Shown here: positions 8,601-17,712 of the stretch, in pieces
Position numbering within the stretch: position 1 is the first letter of the stretch
Layout: each line of letters starts with the position of its first letter
Assembly: GCA_024228495.1 (NCBI GenBank)
Contig: JAAETJ010000298.1
Span: 1-35,859, forward strand
Reading direction: 5' to 3'
Source of the DNA: a bacterium
GTDB lineage: Bacteria; Pseudomonadota; Alphaproteobacteria; Rhizobiales; JAKIUO01
DNA length: 35,859 bases
Position numbers and translations under genes: made by a program
Notes under the pieces: model-generated
The model's input: the letters and a program-made list of their open reading frames with translations, nothing else
Databases searched by the model: none
Told to the model about the DNA's origin: nothing

Positions 8601-8895
8601 TCGAGGGCAAAATATGATGGCTGCTGCCATCGGCGCTTCCAAGGACCGCTTGCGCGCTGTGGTGCTAACCTCGCTGACGACGATTGTTGGCCTCACCCCT
8701 TTGATGTTTGAAACCAGCCGCCAGGCGGCGTTCCTGATCCCCATGGCTATCACAATGGTATTCGGCCTGCTCACAGCCACCATTCTCGTGCTGGTGCTTG
8801 TACCAAGCCTGCTGGGCATTGGCCGCGACCTTGGTCGTATTGGCAGATGGATCATTGATCTCTACCGCACCCCGAAGCCGCAAGCGGGGGAGTAG
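5641..8895 (+). CDS. RND efflux pump, inner-membrane permease
   Basis: The protein is about 1084 aa, with the RND architecture of two repeats each holding one TM helix, a large periplasmic domain and further TM helices. The paired aspartates of TM4 are present in GIIVDDAIVVGE (Asp416/417 from this start), as needed for proton-coupled transport. In TM10 the motif is GILVNDSIIL rather than the lysine-bearing AcrB form, which points to a different RND subfamily. Substrate is unknown. The start is uncertain: GTG at 5641 gives a 26-bp overlap with the adaptor, while GTG at 5659 is preceded by GGAG at 11 bases and gives an 8-bp overlap. The pump and adaptor form a two-gene operon; the outer-membrane partner must be elsewhere. 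Confidence 0.93.
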   Translation: MRSKKTVAEAVDNSKGSRDQGAHKLISMFVSHPTAANLMMVLIVIAGMFALGKLNTQFFPTFSVPNISIKVSWPGASAADVESTIIDALEPQLRFLDGVDGIGAVAREGFATIGIEFIPSTDMQKALGDVQQAVDGVTTLPADAEAPVIARIQRYDRVANMSVSGPYSEQAIRSFAKTIRDGLLNAGIDKVDFVGMRDPEIEIRVKDRDLRRLKLTLDDIAKRINEDSRDFPSGILEGAVERQLRSVAERKTPETIGQVEVRSDKAGNIIVLRDIADLAERFDESSLVGLKNGQPAIELIIRRSLKSDTLKSLEILRKYITQIRPTLPSNLQVELYNVRGDHVVNRLNILIKNGAQGLILVLVILFLFLNARIAFWVAAGIPVALMATFSVMYFTSQSINMVSMFALIMMLGIIVDDAIVVGEHTATRQGRGDTRLEASIAGAGRMLTPVLAATLTTMASFLPMILISGRLGDIMGTMPQVVLAVLIASVIECFFILPGHLRHGFGKMQEKPGRFRSWFDGHFDRFREGPFNWFVTFSYNWRYSTLTLSLISMFIVIGLIAGGHIHVRRFPSPPPEQLRMSVEFAVGTPRDQQISALLELDRSLYRAEKKVAGTKGTFITSSFTTIGSIGRDRGDNLAEVEVQLTSSETRSKPSRVAQYWTRLTEAREQSGEQSKKGALTARRFIRVWRELRPKIAGVERLTLSAQRHGPGGKDVHIQLTGGTVQQIKKAAEALKPLLAEFPGISAVEDDLPYGKPELVLELTSRGRALGFTAQSVGTKVRNAFQGAIAMRFARDDEEITVRVKREQKTRGLGVLEQLYLRSLAGVSVPLTEIVSITEKAGFSIIKHDEGQRIVSVTADLDSDQMEVPQLTHELDTKVMPQIMADYGVRYDYSGAAEERKRNFKDMKKGALVALALIYIILAWVFGHYAKPLAVMAIIPFGIVGAVFGHMIMGTNLTMISMIGLLGLSGILVNDSIILVSTATERLDRGQNMMAAAIGASKDRLRAVVLTSLTTIVGLTPLMFETSRQAAFLIPMAITMVFGLLTATILVLVLVPSLLGIGRDLGRIGRWIIDLYRTPKPQAGE

Positions 8896-8946
8896 CTGGC
8901 TCTATTTATCTTGAGACTATTTGTGCTCCGTACTGCCTCCAAAGGG

Positions 8947-8960
8947 CGCGCTACAGCGCG
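8947..8960. other. Short GC-rich hairpin after the RND operon
   Basis: CGCGCT-ac-AGCGCG is a perfect six-pair stem about 50 bases past the pump stop codon. It has no T-run, so it is not a classical intrinsic terminator. It could be a 3'-end stabiliser or part of the adjoining IS debris. Confidence 0.3.
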
Positions 8961-9029
8961 GTACTCAGTCGAGCTTGCCTCTCGATGTTCGGAGTTCTTT
9001 TCGTATTAGCAATTTTGTGTATATTCTTC

Positions 9030-9179
9030 CTACTCCAAAATCCGAAAATTCTGGAATGATGTGGTTCGGGAATCATCGCTGACGCGTTCACGAAAATCGT
9101 GCCAGTCTTTTGGCACTGTTTTGTGGAAAAACGCCAAAATTGCTTCCGCAAACTCGTTGAATGTCGAGTAAATTTTTTC
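9030..9179 (-). pseudogene. IS630-family transposase C-terminal remnant
   Basis: Read on the minus strand, 49 codons ending in TAG at 9032-9030 give a typical IS630 transposase C-terminus, including YSTFNEFAEAILAFFHKTVP and a DWHDFRERV segment. The frame is closed by a stop just upstream and the catalytic DDE-bearing part is absent. The homology breaks off within a few bases of the left-end hairpin of the IS200-type element, suggesting that insertion or an associated deletion removed the rest. Assignment is by pattern recognition of the family. Confidence 0.7.
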
Positions 9180-9180
9180 T

Positions 9181-9640
9181 TATTTTAGAATTGATCTAAA
9201 AGCTCCGTTCAAATGGGCTATTCAAAAGGGAAGTCACACAATTTTTCATCATCGGTATCATATTGTCTGGATTACGGAATATCGCTATCATGTGTTGCAA
9301 GGGAAAATGCGCGAACGTATTCGTGATATCATCAGGCAAGTAAGTGATGAAATGGGGATCACCATCGTCAAGGGTGTTTTGTCAACGGATCATGTCCACA
9401 TGTTTGTCGAAATCCCGCCGAGCGTTGCCGTCAGCCGCTTCGTGCAGAAGGTAAAAGGTCGCTCATCGTATAAAATCCGGCATGAGTTTCCCTAACTGAG
9501 AAAGAGGTACCTGGGTTGATGATTTTGGGGCAGGGGGGTATTTCTCGACAACAAGTGGAACCAATATAGATGAGGTGATACTTCAGTTATATTGGTCACA
9601 TAAACCTGCCGACGCCAGTCGGTGGTTTAGTCAGTAACCC
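9181..9640 (+). mobile_element. Decayed IS200/IS605-type element (tnpA only)
   Basis: The element is bounded on the left by a perfect hairpin (TTTTAGA-attga-TCTAAAA, 9183-9201) and on the right by an imperfect hairpin with core CCGAC-gcca-GTCGG (about 9604-9630). This is the subterminal architecture of IS200/IS605 elements, which move as single strands and lack terminal inverted repeats. The exact ends and target site cannot be fixed. It holds only a broken tnpA and no tnpB. Mobility is lost unless supplied by another copy. Confidence 0.7.
9213..9637 (+). pseudogene. tnpA: IS200/IS605 TnpA (Y1 HUH transposase), broken in three places
   Basis: ATG at 9213 begins MGYSKG, then a one-base shift around 9231-9232 is needed to enter the frame SHTIFHHRYHIVW. 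That frame carries the HUH metal-binding motif in DHVHMFVEIPP. It then meets a TAA at 9493-9495, where family members have a glutamate codon (PELRKRY), and further stops near 9517. A second shift restores GGYFSTTSGTNIDEVI with the catalytic tyrosine, ending at TAA 9635-9637. The intact protein would be about 140 aa. Only the central 67 codons are open, so the gene is inactive. Confidence 0.85.
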
Positions 9641-9729
9641 TATCGTTAGCTGACATGGGCTTATCGATAGACTGGGTGCCTGCTTTGGTGTAAATGGTTA
9701 TGATCGATAAACCTATCCAAGGGATTGAC

Positions 9730-11244
9730 ATGTCGCGTAAAAATTATGCCCAAAATCGACTGGCGAGACTGAAAGAACATCTTCAGCATGAAAACTCGGA
9801 CCTCATGGAAGCGGTTGACAGCTATAGTGAGATGGACCTGATCGCTTGGCGCATGGGTCTTTTGCCCCGTGGTATTTCCTATGCTAACCATATTTCCTGG
9901 TGGCCGCTGGTGTCTATTCTTGGAACATTTAGCGCCGGTAAATCGAGTTTCATCAATACCTGGCTGGGTAAGGACGTGCAGCGCTCTGGTAATCAGGCTG
10001 TGGATGATCGCTTTACAGTGCTTTCATATGGTCCTGACAAAAAGGTGAAAACTCTGCCTGGACAAGCGCTTGATAGCGATCCGCGTTTTCCCTTTTACCA
10101 GATAAGCAAGGATATTGAGAGCGTTTCACCTGGAGATGGTAATCGCATCGACAAGTTTTTGCAGATGAAAGTTGTGTCATCTGAAGTGTTGCGCGGCAAG
10201 CTGGTCATTGACAGCCCCGGTTTTGATGCCGACGAGCAGCGCAAATCGACCTTGCGCTTGACCAAACATATTGTGCGCCTAAGTGATCTGGTGCTGGTGT
10301 TTTTTGATGCCCGCCATCCTGAAAGCGGTGCCATGCAAGACACGCTCAAACATCTCGTGGAAGAGCATGTGGACAGCATGGATAGCGAGAAATTCATCTA
10401 TATTCTCAATCAGATCGATACCTCGGCTGCTGACAATAATCTTGAAGACATCGTTGCCTCATGGCGTTCATCGCTGGCGCAAAGGGGCTTGTCGGCGGGC
10501 AAGTTCTACGTCTATTTTAATGATGAGATTGCGGTTCCCGTTGAAGACAAGAATGTCTGGAGCACCTATAAACACAAGCGCGACCAGGATCACAAGCTGA
10601 TCATGGGGCATCTTGACGAGCTTAACACTGTGCGCACTTATCGCATTGTCGGCAATCTCAAACTGCTGGCTAATGATATAGAAGGCGATGCCATTCCGCG
10701 TCTTAAAGTGGCCCTAGGAAAATGGCGCAATAGTGTACGCATTACAGATCTTGTCTTGCTGGCATTGATCGGGCTGATTGCTCTGATTGTCTGGTTTAAA
10801 ACCGGTTTTGTCCTCGCCACCTGGAAGCTACTGGCGCTGCTCGTAGGAGCTGCCGGCTCGTTCCTTGGTGTTCATTATCTGGTACGGCGCGGTTTCGCCT
10901 CCCTATATAATAAGGGCCTTGGCGATGAGGATGTTGGTGATCTGGGCGCAGCGTTTGACAAAAATACCAGATGGTTCAGATCCGTCTGGTTGCGCCGTAA
11001 TCCTGTTGGCTGGAGTACTGGTGTAAGGCGTAAACTGGATCGTATCCGCAATAAAACCGAGCAAATGATCGAATTTCTTAATAGCAAAAATTCCGATCCA
11101 TCAGGACGGCTGTCAGATGTGCTAGGTTCCACATCGAAAGTCAAGTCGCTGAGTGATTCGCCAGAGGTGCCCAAGCCGGTCTCGTCAACTCAGACTGTAG
11201 AAAAAAACCTGGATAATGGCAGCGGCAAGCACAAAGTCGACTAG
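9730..11244 (+). CDS. Membrane-associated dynamin-like GTPase
   Basis: The protein has 504 aa. The dynamin-type GTPase motifs are in order: P-loop GTFSAGKS (65-72), switch-I threonine in DDRFTVL (Thr96), G3 DSPG (161-164) and G4 NQID (227-230). Two hydrophobic helices at about 338-356 and 364-384 form a membrane hairpin, followed by a basic, serine-rich C-terminal tail. Bacterial dynamin-like proteins act in membrane remodelling, repair or phage-stress tolerance; the specific role here is unknown. ATG at 9730 is preferred because AAGGGA lies five bases upstream, whereas the ATG at 9694 has no such site. The gene stands alone and begins about 90 bp after the IS debris. Confidence 0.85.
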   Translation: MSRKNYAQNRLARLKEHLQHENSDLMEAVDSYSEMDLIAWRMGLLPRGISYANHISWWPLVSILGTFSAGKSSFINTWLGKDVQRSGNQAVDDRFTVLSYGPDKKVKTLPGQALDSDPRFPFYQISKDIESVSPGDGNRIDKFLQMKVVSSEVLRGKLVIDSPGFDADEQRKSTLRLTKHIVRLSDLVLVFFDARHPESGAMQDTLKHLVEEHVDSMDSEKFIYILNQIDTSAADNNLEDIVASWRSSLAQRGLSAGKFYVYFNDEIAVPVEDKNVWSTYKHKRDQDHKLIMGHLDELNTVRTYRIVGNLKLLANDIEGDAIPRLKVALGKWRNSVRITDLVLLALIGLIALIVWFKTGFVLATWKLLALLVGAAGSFLGVHYLVRRGFASLYNKGLGDEDVGDLGAAFDKNTRWFRSVWLRRNPVGWSTGVRRKLDRIRNKTEQMIEFLNSKNSDPSGRLSDVLGSTSKVKSLSDSPEVPKPVSSTQTVEKNLDNGSGKHKVD

Positions 11245-11384
11245 ACCTTAGAATGACAGATATAAAAAGGTTGGCCTATATTTTTTGTTCTCAAGCTTTT
11301 TGAGTGTCGGGATATATGTCTGGTATATTCAAAACTCATTTGCAGCATATGCCTCGCAGCGTCGTCAAACTGCTGGGAAGTTAA

Positions 11385-11708
11385 GTGATTTTCGTCTGTA
11401 TCCTGGCAGGGTTTTTCCTTGCCGCTTTTGCTCAAATATTGCGGGGTGCCATGCCGCTTTCGCCGGATGATTTCCGTCCCAATCTGAGTATTGTAACTTT
11501 CTGTATGTTTGCCCTGCCTTTATTGCCGATGTTTAATCTGATGGCGATACCGATTCCATTTATGGTACTTTTGGTTCTCGGCGGAAAAGTCTGGCTTTTG
11601 CTTGTCGCCGTACCAATGGTTTATCTTATCGCCGTTTTGGCAGAGGCTGCTGATCGGCCGGTCGCGATACTATTGCTGTTTTTGTGGATTGCTTGTCTTG
11701 GCTCGTAG
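11385..11708 (+). CDS. Small hypothetical membrane protein (possibly a nonsense-truncated longer gene)
   Basis: From GTG at 11385, with GGGAAG four bases upstream, the frame encodes 107 aa with about three hydrophobic helices. No family is recognised. The same frame continues upstream to ATG at 11316 (start MSGIFKTHLQHMPRSVVKLL), interrupted only by TAA at 11382-11384. A single T-to-A change of a TTA leucine codon would explain that stop. So the gene is either a 107-aa protein from GTG or a recently interrupted 130-aa protein. It follows the dynamin-like gene by 140 bp on the same strand and could be co-transcribed. Confidence 0.5.
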   Translation: MIFVCILAGFFLAAFAQILRGAMPLSPDDFRPNLSIVTFCMFALPLLPMFNLMAIPIPFMVLLVLGGKVWLLLVAVPMVYLIAVLAEAADRPVAILLLFLWIACLGS

Positions 11709-11805
11709 CTGGTCTTTGGTCTCATCTATATCTGAGCTGTGGACATCAGGCTTAAAATTGTCCGCAGTCCACTTCATCCTCGTGTCAAGCGATGCTTACC
11801 GACAA

Positions 11806-11826
11806 GGGTGCAAGTAACAAGCACCC
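11806..11826. other. Hairpin between convergent genes
   Basis: GGGTGC and GCACCC form a perfect six-pair stem around a nine-base loop, lying between the small membrane protein and the convergent caspase-like gene, three bases before the latter's stop. There is no clear T-run on either strand. It could contribute to transcription termination or to 3'-end protection. Confidence 0.35.
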
Positions 11827-11828
11827 GA

Positions 11829-13211
11829 CTATTGTGCCTTGCAGCGCTTTTTATTTTCCCATAGTTGGATCAGTTTGACATTCATGTGTTCCACTGGTTT
11901 TTTTAAAATATCCGAGCTGGTGGTATTGCATGTCGCATTGTTGAAATACTGAATACCTAATGGCGTGACAAAACAATAGCCGTTGCGATCATAGATTTCA
12001 TTGCGCGCCCGCCATAACTCCAGACAGCTTAATGTTTTGATCTGCCGGGGAAGGATTGGCTTTCTTGAACTGTCGTGAAAGATCGGCTTATTGTCTCGCA
12101 CCCCCACTTTGATGAGCGGTAGTGCAGAGGGCGTGATCGCATTTTGGTTCTTTGTCGCGCCCATCCTGGATCCCGCAAAACTGGCAAAGTTTGTACTCAG
12201 CATGTTAAAGTTGAGAAAGCTGGCCTGCATGATCGTGGGTTGTTTGTTTAAGTCGAGCGCACCAAATTTTTGAATTTTCTGTTCTGCGCTCGTCTTAAAC
12301 TTTCCTTGCGGATAGACCTGCAGATAGATTTTGAAAGCCGAGGAATTGGTATTGTTCTTGATGCTGCTCCAGAACAGTTCTTCGTCGCTCTTTTTCTTCT
12401 CGTGAAAAAAGAACTTGCCAAACAGGCGGTCCACATAAAAGGGAGCTTGGCTCTGGTTCTGTACTTTGGCTTCAACGGTATTGAGTACGCTCAACTGGAT
12501 GTTTTTGGCAAGTTCCGTCAATTCGAGATCGGGATTGTCCAGCTGTTCTAGCAGGCTACGGGTAAAGACAGAATTATTGTTCGTATCATCGGCGCCAAGG
12601 CTGTCAAAGGCTTCCTGGCCCTCATCAGCAGAATACATGATAAAGGTGCCGCGCCGCGTTTCGCGAATGGGCACAAGCCCTCTTGTCAGGCCCCCGATGG
12701 CTCTGGTTTTCTTACTGGCTTTAAAGGGATTATTGCGACAGGCATCCAGGATCATAATGGTAGTCTGTGCGCCGCGCCCCCGGATCATATCGAGAATTTT
12801 TTGTACGTCGAATCCTTCAAAACGCACATATTCCTCTTCAATACCGCCGGTGGCTGGAATGTCGGTGGCCAGCAGCAGGTTGGAGCGGTCAATTTGCACA
12901 CCGTGGCCGGCATAAAAGAACACGACCTTGTCGCCAATGGAGATACGGCTGGCGAGGTCCTGAATTTTTTGCACCATTTGCCGGCGCGTAAGATTAGTCC
13001 CCTGAATGACCTCAAAGCCAAGCGCGGTAAGTTTTTTGTCTAGCGCCGTTGCATCATTGACGGCTTTTTGCAGACTGGGAACGTCGGCATAGGAATCATT
13101 TCCCAGCACCAGTGCGAGGCGTTTTTCGGCAATGGCGGATGAAATGAAACCAGATGTGCCAAGTGCCAGACAAAGCGTCGACGTGGCTAAAATCCTTTTA
13201 AAAGTCCTCAA
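11829..13211 (-). CDS. Secreted caspase-like (peptidase C14) protein
   Basis: The protein has 460 aa. A signal peptide (about 1-28, cleavage after AIA) exports it to the periplasm or beyond. Residues about 30-265 form a caspase p20-like domain, with the catalytic histidine in YAGHGVQ (His103) and cysteine in LDACRNNPF (Cys158). A helical segment with FWSSIKNNTNSSAFKIYLQ follows, common after this domain in alphaproteobacteria, and then an unassigned C-terminal region with four cysteines. Related proteins cleave after basic or acidic residues; the substrate here is unknown. The start is TTG at 13211, supported by GAGGGAG seven bases upstream. The gene converges with the small membrane protein gene and follows the PhnA-like gene on the same strand. 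Confidence 0.85.
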   Translation of the reverse strand: MRTFKRILATSTLCLALGTSGFISSAIAEKRLALVLGNDSYADVPSLQKAVNDATALDKKLTALGFEVIQGTNLTRRQMVQKIQDLASRISIGDKVVFFYAGHGVQIDRSNLLLATDIPATGGIEEEYVRFEGFDVQKILDMIRGRGAQTTIMILDACRNNPFKASKKTRAIGGLTRGLVPIRETRRGTFIMYSADEGQEAFDSLGADDTNNNSVFTRSLLEQLDNPDLELTELAKNIQLSVLNTVEAKVQNQSQAPFYVDRLFGKFFFHEKKKSDEELFWSSIKNNTNSSAFKIYLQVYPQGKFKTSAEQKIQKFGALDLNKQPTIMQASFLNFNMLSTNFASFAGSRMGATKNQNAITPSALPLIKVGVRDNKPIFHDSSRKPILPRQIKTLSCLELWRARNEIYDRNGYCFVTPLGIQYFNNATCNTTSSDILKKPVEHMNVKLIQLWENKKRCKAQ

Positions 13212-13301
13212 CGTATTGCTCCCTCATAAGACGTACCCCTACGAGACATATAGGGTTCTGGTAGGAGAGTACCAGAGTTGAGCATTGCCTCAAGCAGATT
13301 T

Positions 13302-13886
13302 TTAAGTGGATTTTTTGACGAACTGGACGAGGATGACAATTTGCTGGCCGCTGATGCGCCCTTCAATATGTTCTGCATTGTCACTGACCAGAGAGATATT
13401 GCGCACCGCAGTGCCACGTTTTGCCGTAAAGCCAGCGCCTTTGACATTTAGATCCTTGATCAGGGTCACCGTATCTCCCGATTGCAAGATCGTGCCATTA
13501 GCATCCTTGTGAATGATAGCGGTGTCATCGTTTCCCTCATCTACACCCGATTTTGCCCAAGCGAGGGTTTCATCATCAAGATAAAGCATATCGAGCAGAT
13601 CGCGTGCCCAACTCTCGTTGGATGACAGGCGTGATAGTATGCGCCAAGCCATCACCTGTACGGGAGGATGCGTGCTCCACATGCTGTCATTGAGAGCGCG
13701 CCAGTGATGCACATCGACTTTGTCAGAGTGATCGATCTGCTTCTTGCAGGTCTCACAGATCAGTATGCATTGCACAATCGAGCCGCCGCTGGATGGCGGT
13801 ACCTCAAAAACAGTGAGTTCATCGGGGGCGCTACATAGCTCGCATTTATGTTCGCTGCGCTGGCGCAGTTCGGTTTCAATGGTCAT
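13302..13886 (-). CDS. PhnA-like zinc-ribbon protein
   Basis: The protein has 194 aa. The N-terminal part is a zinc-ribbon with CxxC pairs at Cys15/18 (CELC) and Cys44/47 (CETC). The C-terminal part (about 124-194) is the conserved PhnA/YjdM domain, recognisable in NGTILQSGDTVTLIKDLNVKG and the KRGTAVRNI segment. The E. coli member was named from its place near the phosphonate operon, but its role is not established and it should not be taken as phosphonoacetate hydrolase. No phosphonate genes are nearby. The region between start and end is complete and the length is usual for the longer family members. Confidence 0.85.
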   Translation of the reverse strand: MTIETELRQRSEHKCELCSAPDELTVFEVPPSSGGSIVQCILICETCKKQIDHSDKVDVHHWRALNDSMWSTHPPVQVMAWRILSRLSSNESWARDLLDMLYLDDETLAWAKSGVDEGNDDTAIIHKDANGTILQSGDTVTLIKDLNVKGAGFTAKRGTAVRNISLVSDNAEHIEGRISGQQIVILVQFVKKST

Positions 13887-14191
13887 TTTTCATCTGTCCT
13901 GCATTATTGTGAAAAATATTTTGTCCCTTATGATTTGGTCGAGAGCTTAAAGTAAACAGATGATCTGTTTTTTACCCAATTCATCTCGCAGACGTTAACA
14001 ATTGTCCCGCTTCACTTCGAAACGGGGGTACAATAAGTGAAAAATCGCAGGAGGATTTTACCTTTCCCAAAATTCATACAAAAACAACAACGTCATTTCC
14101 GCTTTCGCGTGAATGACGTGGGAGATACCGTGTTCTTGCAGGGCTATTGATTGGGCATGCACATGCAGATCACGCGAGCCCATATACAGCC
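13887..14191. other. Gap between the PhnA-like gene and the DUF4261 gene
   Basis: About 300 bp hold no credible gene. The region should contain the PhnA promoter at its left and the 3' untranslated end of the thiC transcript at its right. An AGGAGG-like sequence at 14049-14055 is not followed by a useful open frame. The main structure is the hairpin at 14090-14119. Confidence 0.5.
14090..14119. repeat. REP-like hairpin
   Basis: Arms ACGTCATT and AATGACGT enclose an inner GC-rich stem (CGC/GCG) with a TTTC loop, giving a stem of about 12 pairs with one mismatch and one G-T pair. It resembles the GTCATTCCCGCGAAAGCGGGAATGAC-type palindromes scattered through many proteobacterial genomes. Only one copy occurs in this window. 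It may serve as the 3' boundary of the thiC-DUF4261 transcript. Confidence 0.5.
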
Positions 14192-15028
14192 TCAACTTAT
14201 ATAGAGACGATACACTTGGTTACCTGGATTGAGGGTCGAGTCTTCAAATTGGATTTTGATTTGCGATTGTTCGTTCAGACCGACGGTATCACCATCATTG
14301 ACAACGGGTCCCGACGTTAACAGATAGCTTGCCATATTTTGCATATTATCAATCATTGGTTCTGGGGTTTCTCCTGCAAAGCCGCGTGTTTCGATTTCCA
14401 TGATACCAAATGTCCTGAGCCCAAATGTCATGCCGAGCCAGGCCGGATTGCCATTCTTTGCCGGGAACTCAGTGTCTCGACCAAGCTTTATGGAAACAAA
14501 CAGGGGTAAGGGGGGCTCGATTCCATATTGGTTGACAATGCCAAGGAACATGTCGGTCCGCCAAGCCGCGTCGGCTCCGTTCCAAAGGACGCCAATAGCA
14601 TCGTTGCTTTCAATTACAGCTGCGGTTAATCGGGCCAGCAAGGCATGGTCCGCAATCGTTGGCTCACCAGCCATCACCGTGACAACGGCGTGGGATTTGC
14701 GGGCCTCGACTTCTTTTTGGATAGTTGGCCACCACCAGGCACTCTGGATGAAGCTTTCTTCTGGACCCAGAGGATTGGGAGCATTGATGAGCATGAGAGC
14801 ACAGATTTTACCATCGACGGTTCCCATTATTGGGCCCGGTTCTTCTTGTGTGTTACCCTCTGGCGTGTGCTCGAACTCTGGAATACGCTTTTTGATAGCC
14901 CCAACCATTTCGTCCGTTGTGGGAAAATCAGTGTTTTTCATCATCACAAAAGACAAGAGAGGAATTGTTTCCGGCTCTTGGCTGTTTTCAATATCTGTCA
15001 TCGCGCTCTCTTTATTTTTTTCATCCAT
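14192..15028 (-). CDS. DUF4261 domain protein
   Basis: The predicted protein is about 278 aa, soluble and acidic, with no signal peptide. The N-terminal part after an acidic leader (LLSFVMMKNTDFPTTDEM), the AWWWP motif near residue 97 and the end segment VVNDGDTVGLNEQSQIKIQF fit, by recollection, the uncharacterised DUF4261 family. No catalytic residues can be assigned. Three starts are possible: TTG 15034, ATG 15028, and ATG 15001, the last with AGAGAG four bases upstream. It begins 18 bases after the thiC stop on the same strand, so it is probably co-transcribed with thiC. Whether it has any link to thiamine is unknown. Confidence 0.65.
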   Translation of the reverse strand: MDEKNKESAMTDIENSQEPETIPLLSFVMMKNTDFPTTDEMVGAIKKRIPEFEHTPEGNTQEEPGPIMGTVDGKICALMLINAPNPLGPEESFIQSAWWWPTIQKEVEARKSHAVVTVMAGEPTIADHALLARLTAAVIESNDAIGVLWNGADAAWRTDMFLGIVNQYGIEPPLPLFVSIKLGRDTEFPAKNGNPAWLGMTFGLRTFGIMEIETRGFAGETPEPMIDNMQNMASYLLTSGPVVNDGDTVGLNEQSQIKIQFEDSTLNPGNQVYRLYIS

Positions 15029-15046
15029 GGTCAATTGGACCTTGTC

Positions 15047-16936
<1,890 letters not shown>

Positions 16937-16950
16937 TTAGAAAAATTATC

Positions 16951-17337
16951 TTAGGCGAAATAGCCCATATAGCTCATAAAAACGCCCAAAAATACGATGA
17001 TAGTCGCCTGGATATTGAGAGCTGTATCATTGCTTTTATAGTGCTCGGCAATCTTTACCGTCATCTGCGGGGCGATTATCGCCAGAGCGCCTTTAATAAG
17101 CGTGAGCCAGCCGATCAGCGTTACCAAAACGCGCCAGTCGAGCGACCAGACATTATGGAATTGCAGCATTAACAGTCCGAGGATCAAGGTAAAGGCTCCT
17201 GTGACCATAAATAACAGAGGCTGATCCTGAATATCGTCGATCAGGCGATCATAAATACTTCGATTGGTATAGAGCCCAATCGCGGCGATCAGCATGTAAG
17301 GGCCGATGATGCGGGCCAACAAATATGATGTTTCCAT
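16951..17337 (-). CDS. Small 4-TM membrane protein under TPP riboswitch control
   Basis: The protein has 128 aa with four predicted membrane helices at about 4-22, 41-59, 66-89 and 110-127 and short polar loops (an acidic one at 30-39). No transporter family signature was recognised; similar small membrane proteins are annotated as hypothetical in other alphaproteobacteria. ATG at 17337 is preferred over the in-frame start at 17370 because GGAGAG lies about five bases upstream. It is the first gene after the TPP riboswitch and lies 38 bp before thiC. That placement suggests a role in thiamine or precursor transport or in thiamine stress, but this is inference from position only. Confidence 0.75.
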   Translation of the reverse strand: METSYLLARIIGPYMLIAAIGLYTNRSIYDRLIDDIQDQPLLFMVTGAFTLILGLLMLQFHNVWSLDWRVLVTLIGWLTLIKGALAIIAPQMTVKIAEHYKSNDTALNIQATIIVFLGVFMSYMGYFA

Positions 17338-17470
17338 GATGTCTCTCCAAAACGGCTTGTCTGTCTCCATCTATATAAGGATGATGAACAGTTTTCACAG
17401 ATCCGTTTCAATGCGTAGGGGAATATGGGAAGGTTGGCTATGTGTTCGTCAGGAGTGAACAATCCAGCAA

Positions 17471-17567
17471 AACCCGTCCCTTCGCCAGCATAACCCGGAT
17501 CAGGTTCAAAGGGTTTACCACAAGCAGATATCTCAGCCCTTGTCGTAAAGGGCACCCCTCAGGTGTC
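17471..17567 (-). promoter_or_regulatory. TPP riboswitch (THI element)
   Basis: On the minus strand the conserved THI-box blocks appear in order: GGGGTGCC, GGGCTGAGAT, then ACCCTTTGAACCTGATC followed by CGGGTTATGCTGGCGAAGGGA. Together they cover the pyrimidine- and pyrophosphate-sensing arms. The element lies about 135 bases upstream of the 4-TM gene start and should lower expression of that gene and thiC when thiamine pyrophosphate is plentiful. Whether it works by termination or by hiding the ribosome binding site cannot be decided by eye. Confidence 0.95.
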
Positions 17568-17712
17568 AAGTTCACTTTGCGGATTTATTTGAGGGAGTGC
17601 AAGTCAATTGTGATGTGAAAATTTCTCATTGTAATACAGCTATTAATTTATTGTTCATTTCCACCGTATACAAATTCAATTGGTTTCTTAAAGCGATATA
17701 TGGGGTTTTCAT

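Noticed and set aside
9292-9495. Intact 67-aa protein
   Set aside because: It is the central part of a broken IS200 TnpA; both sides continue the family in other frames.
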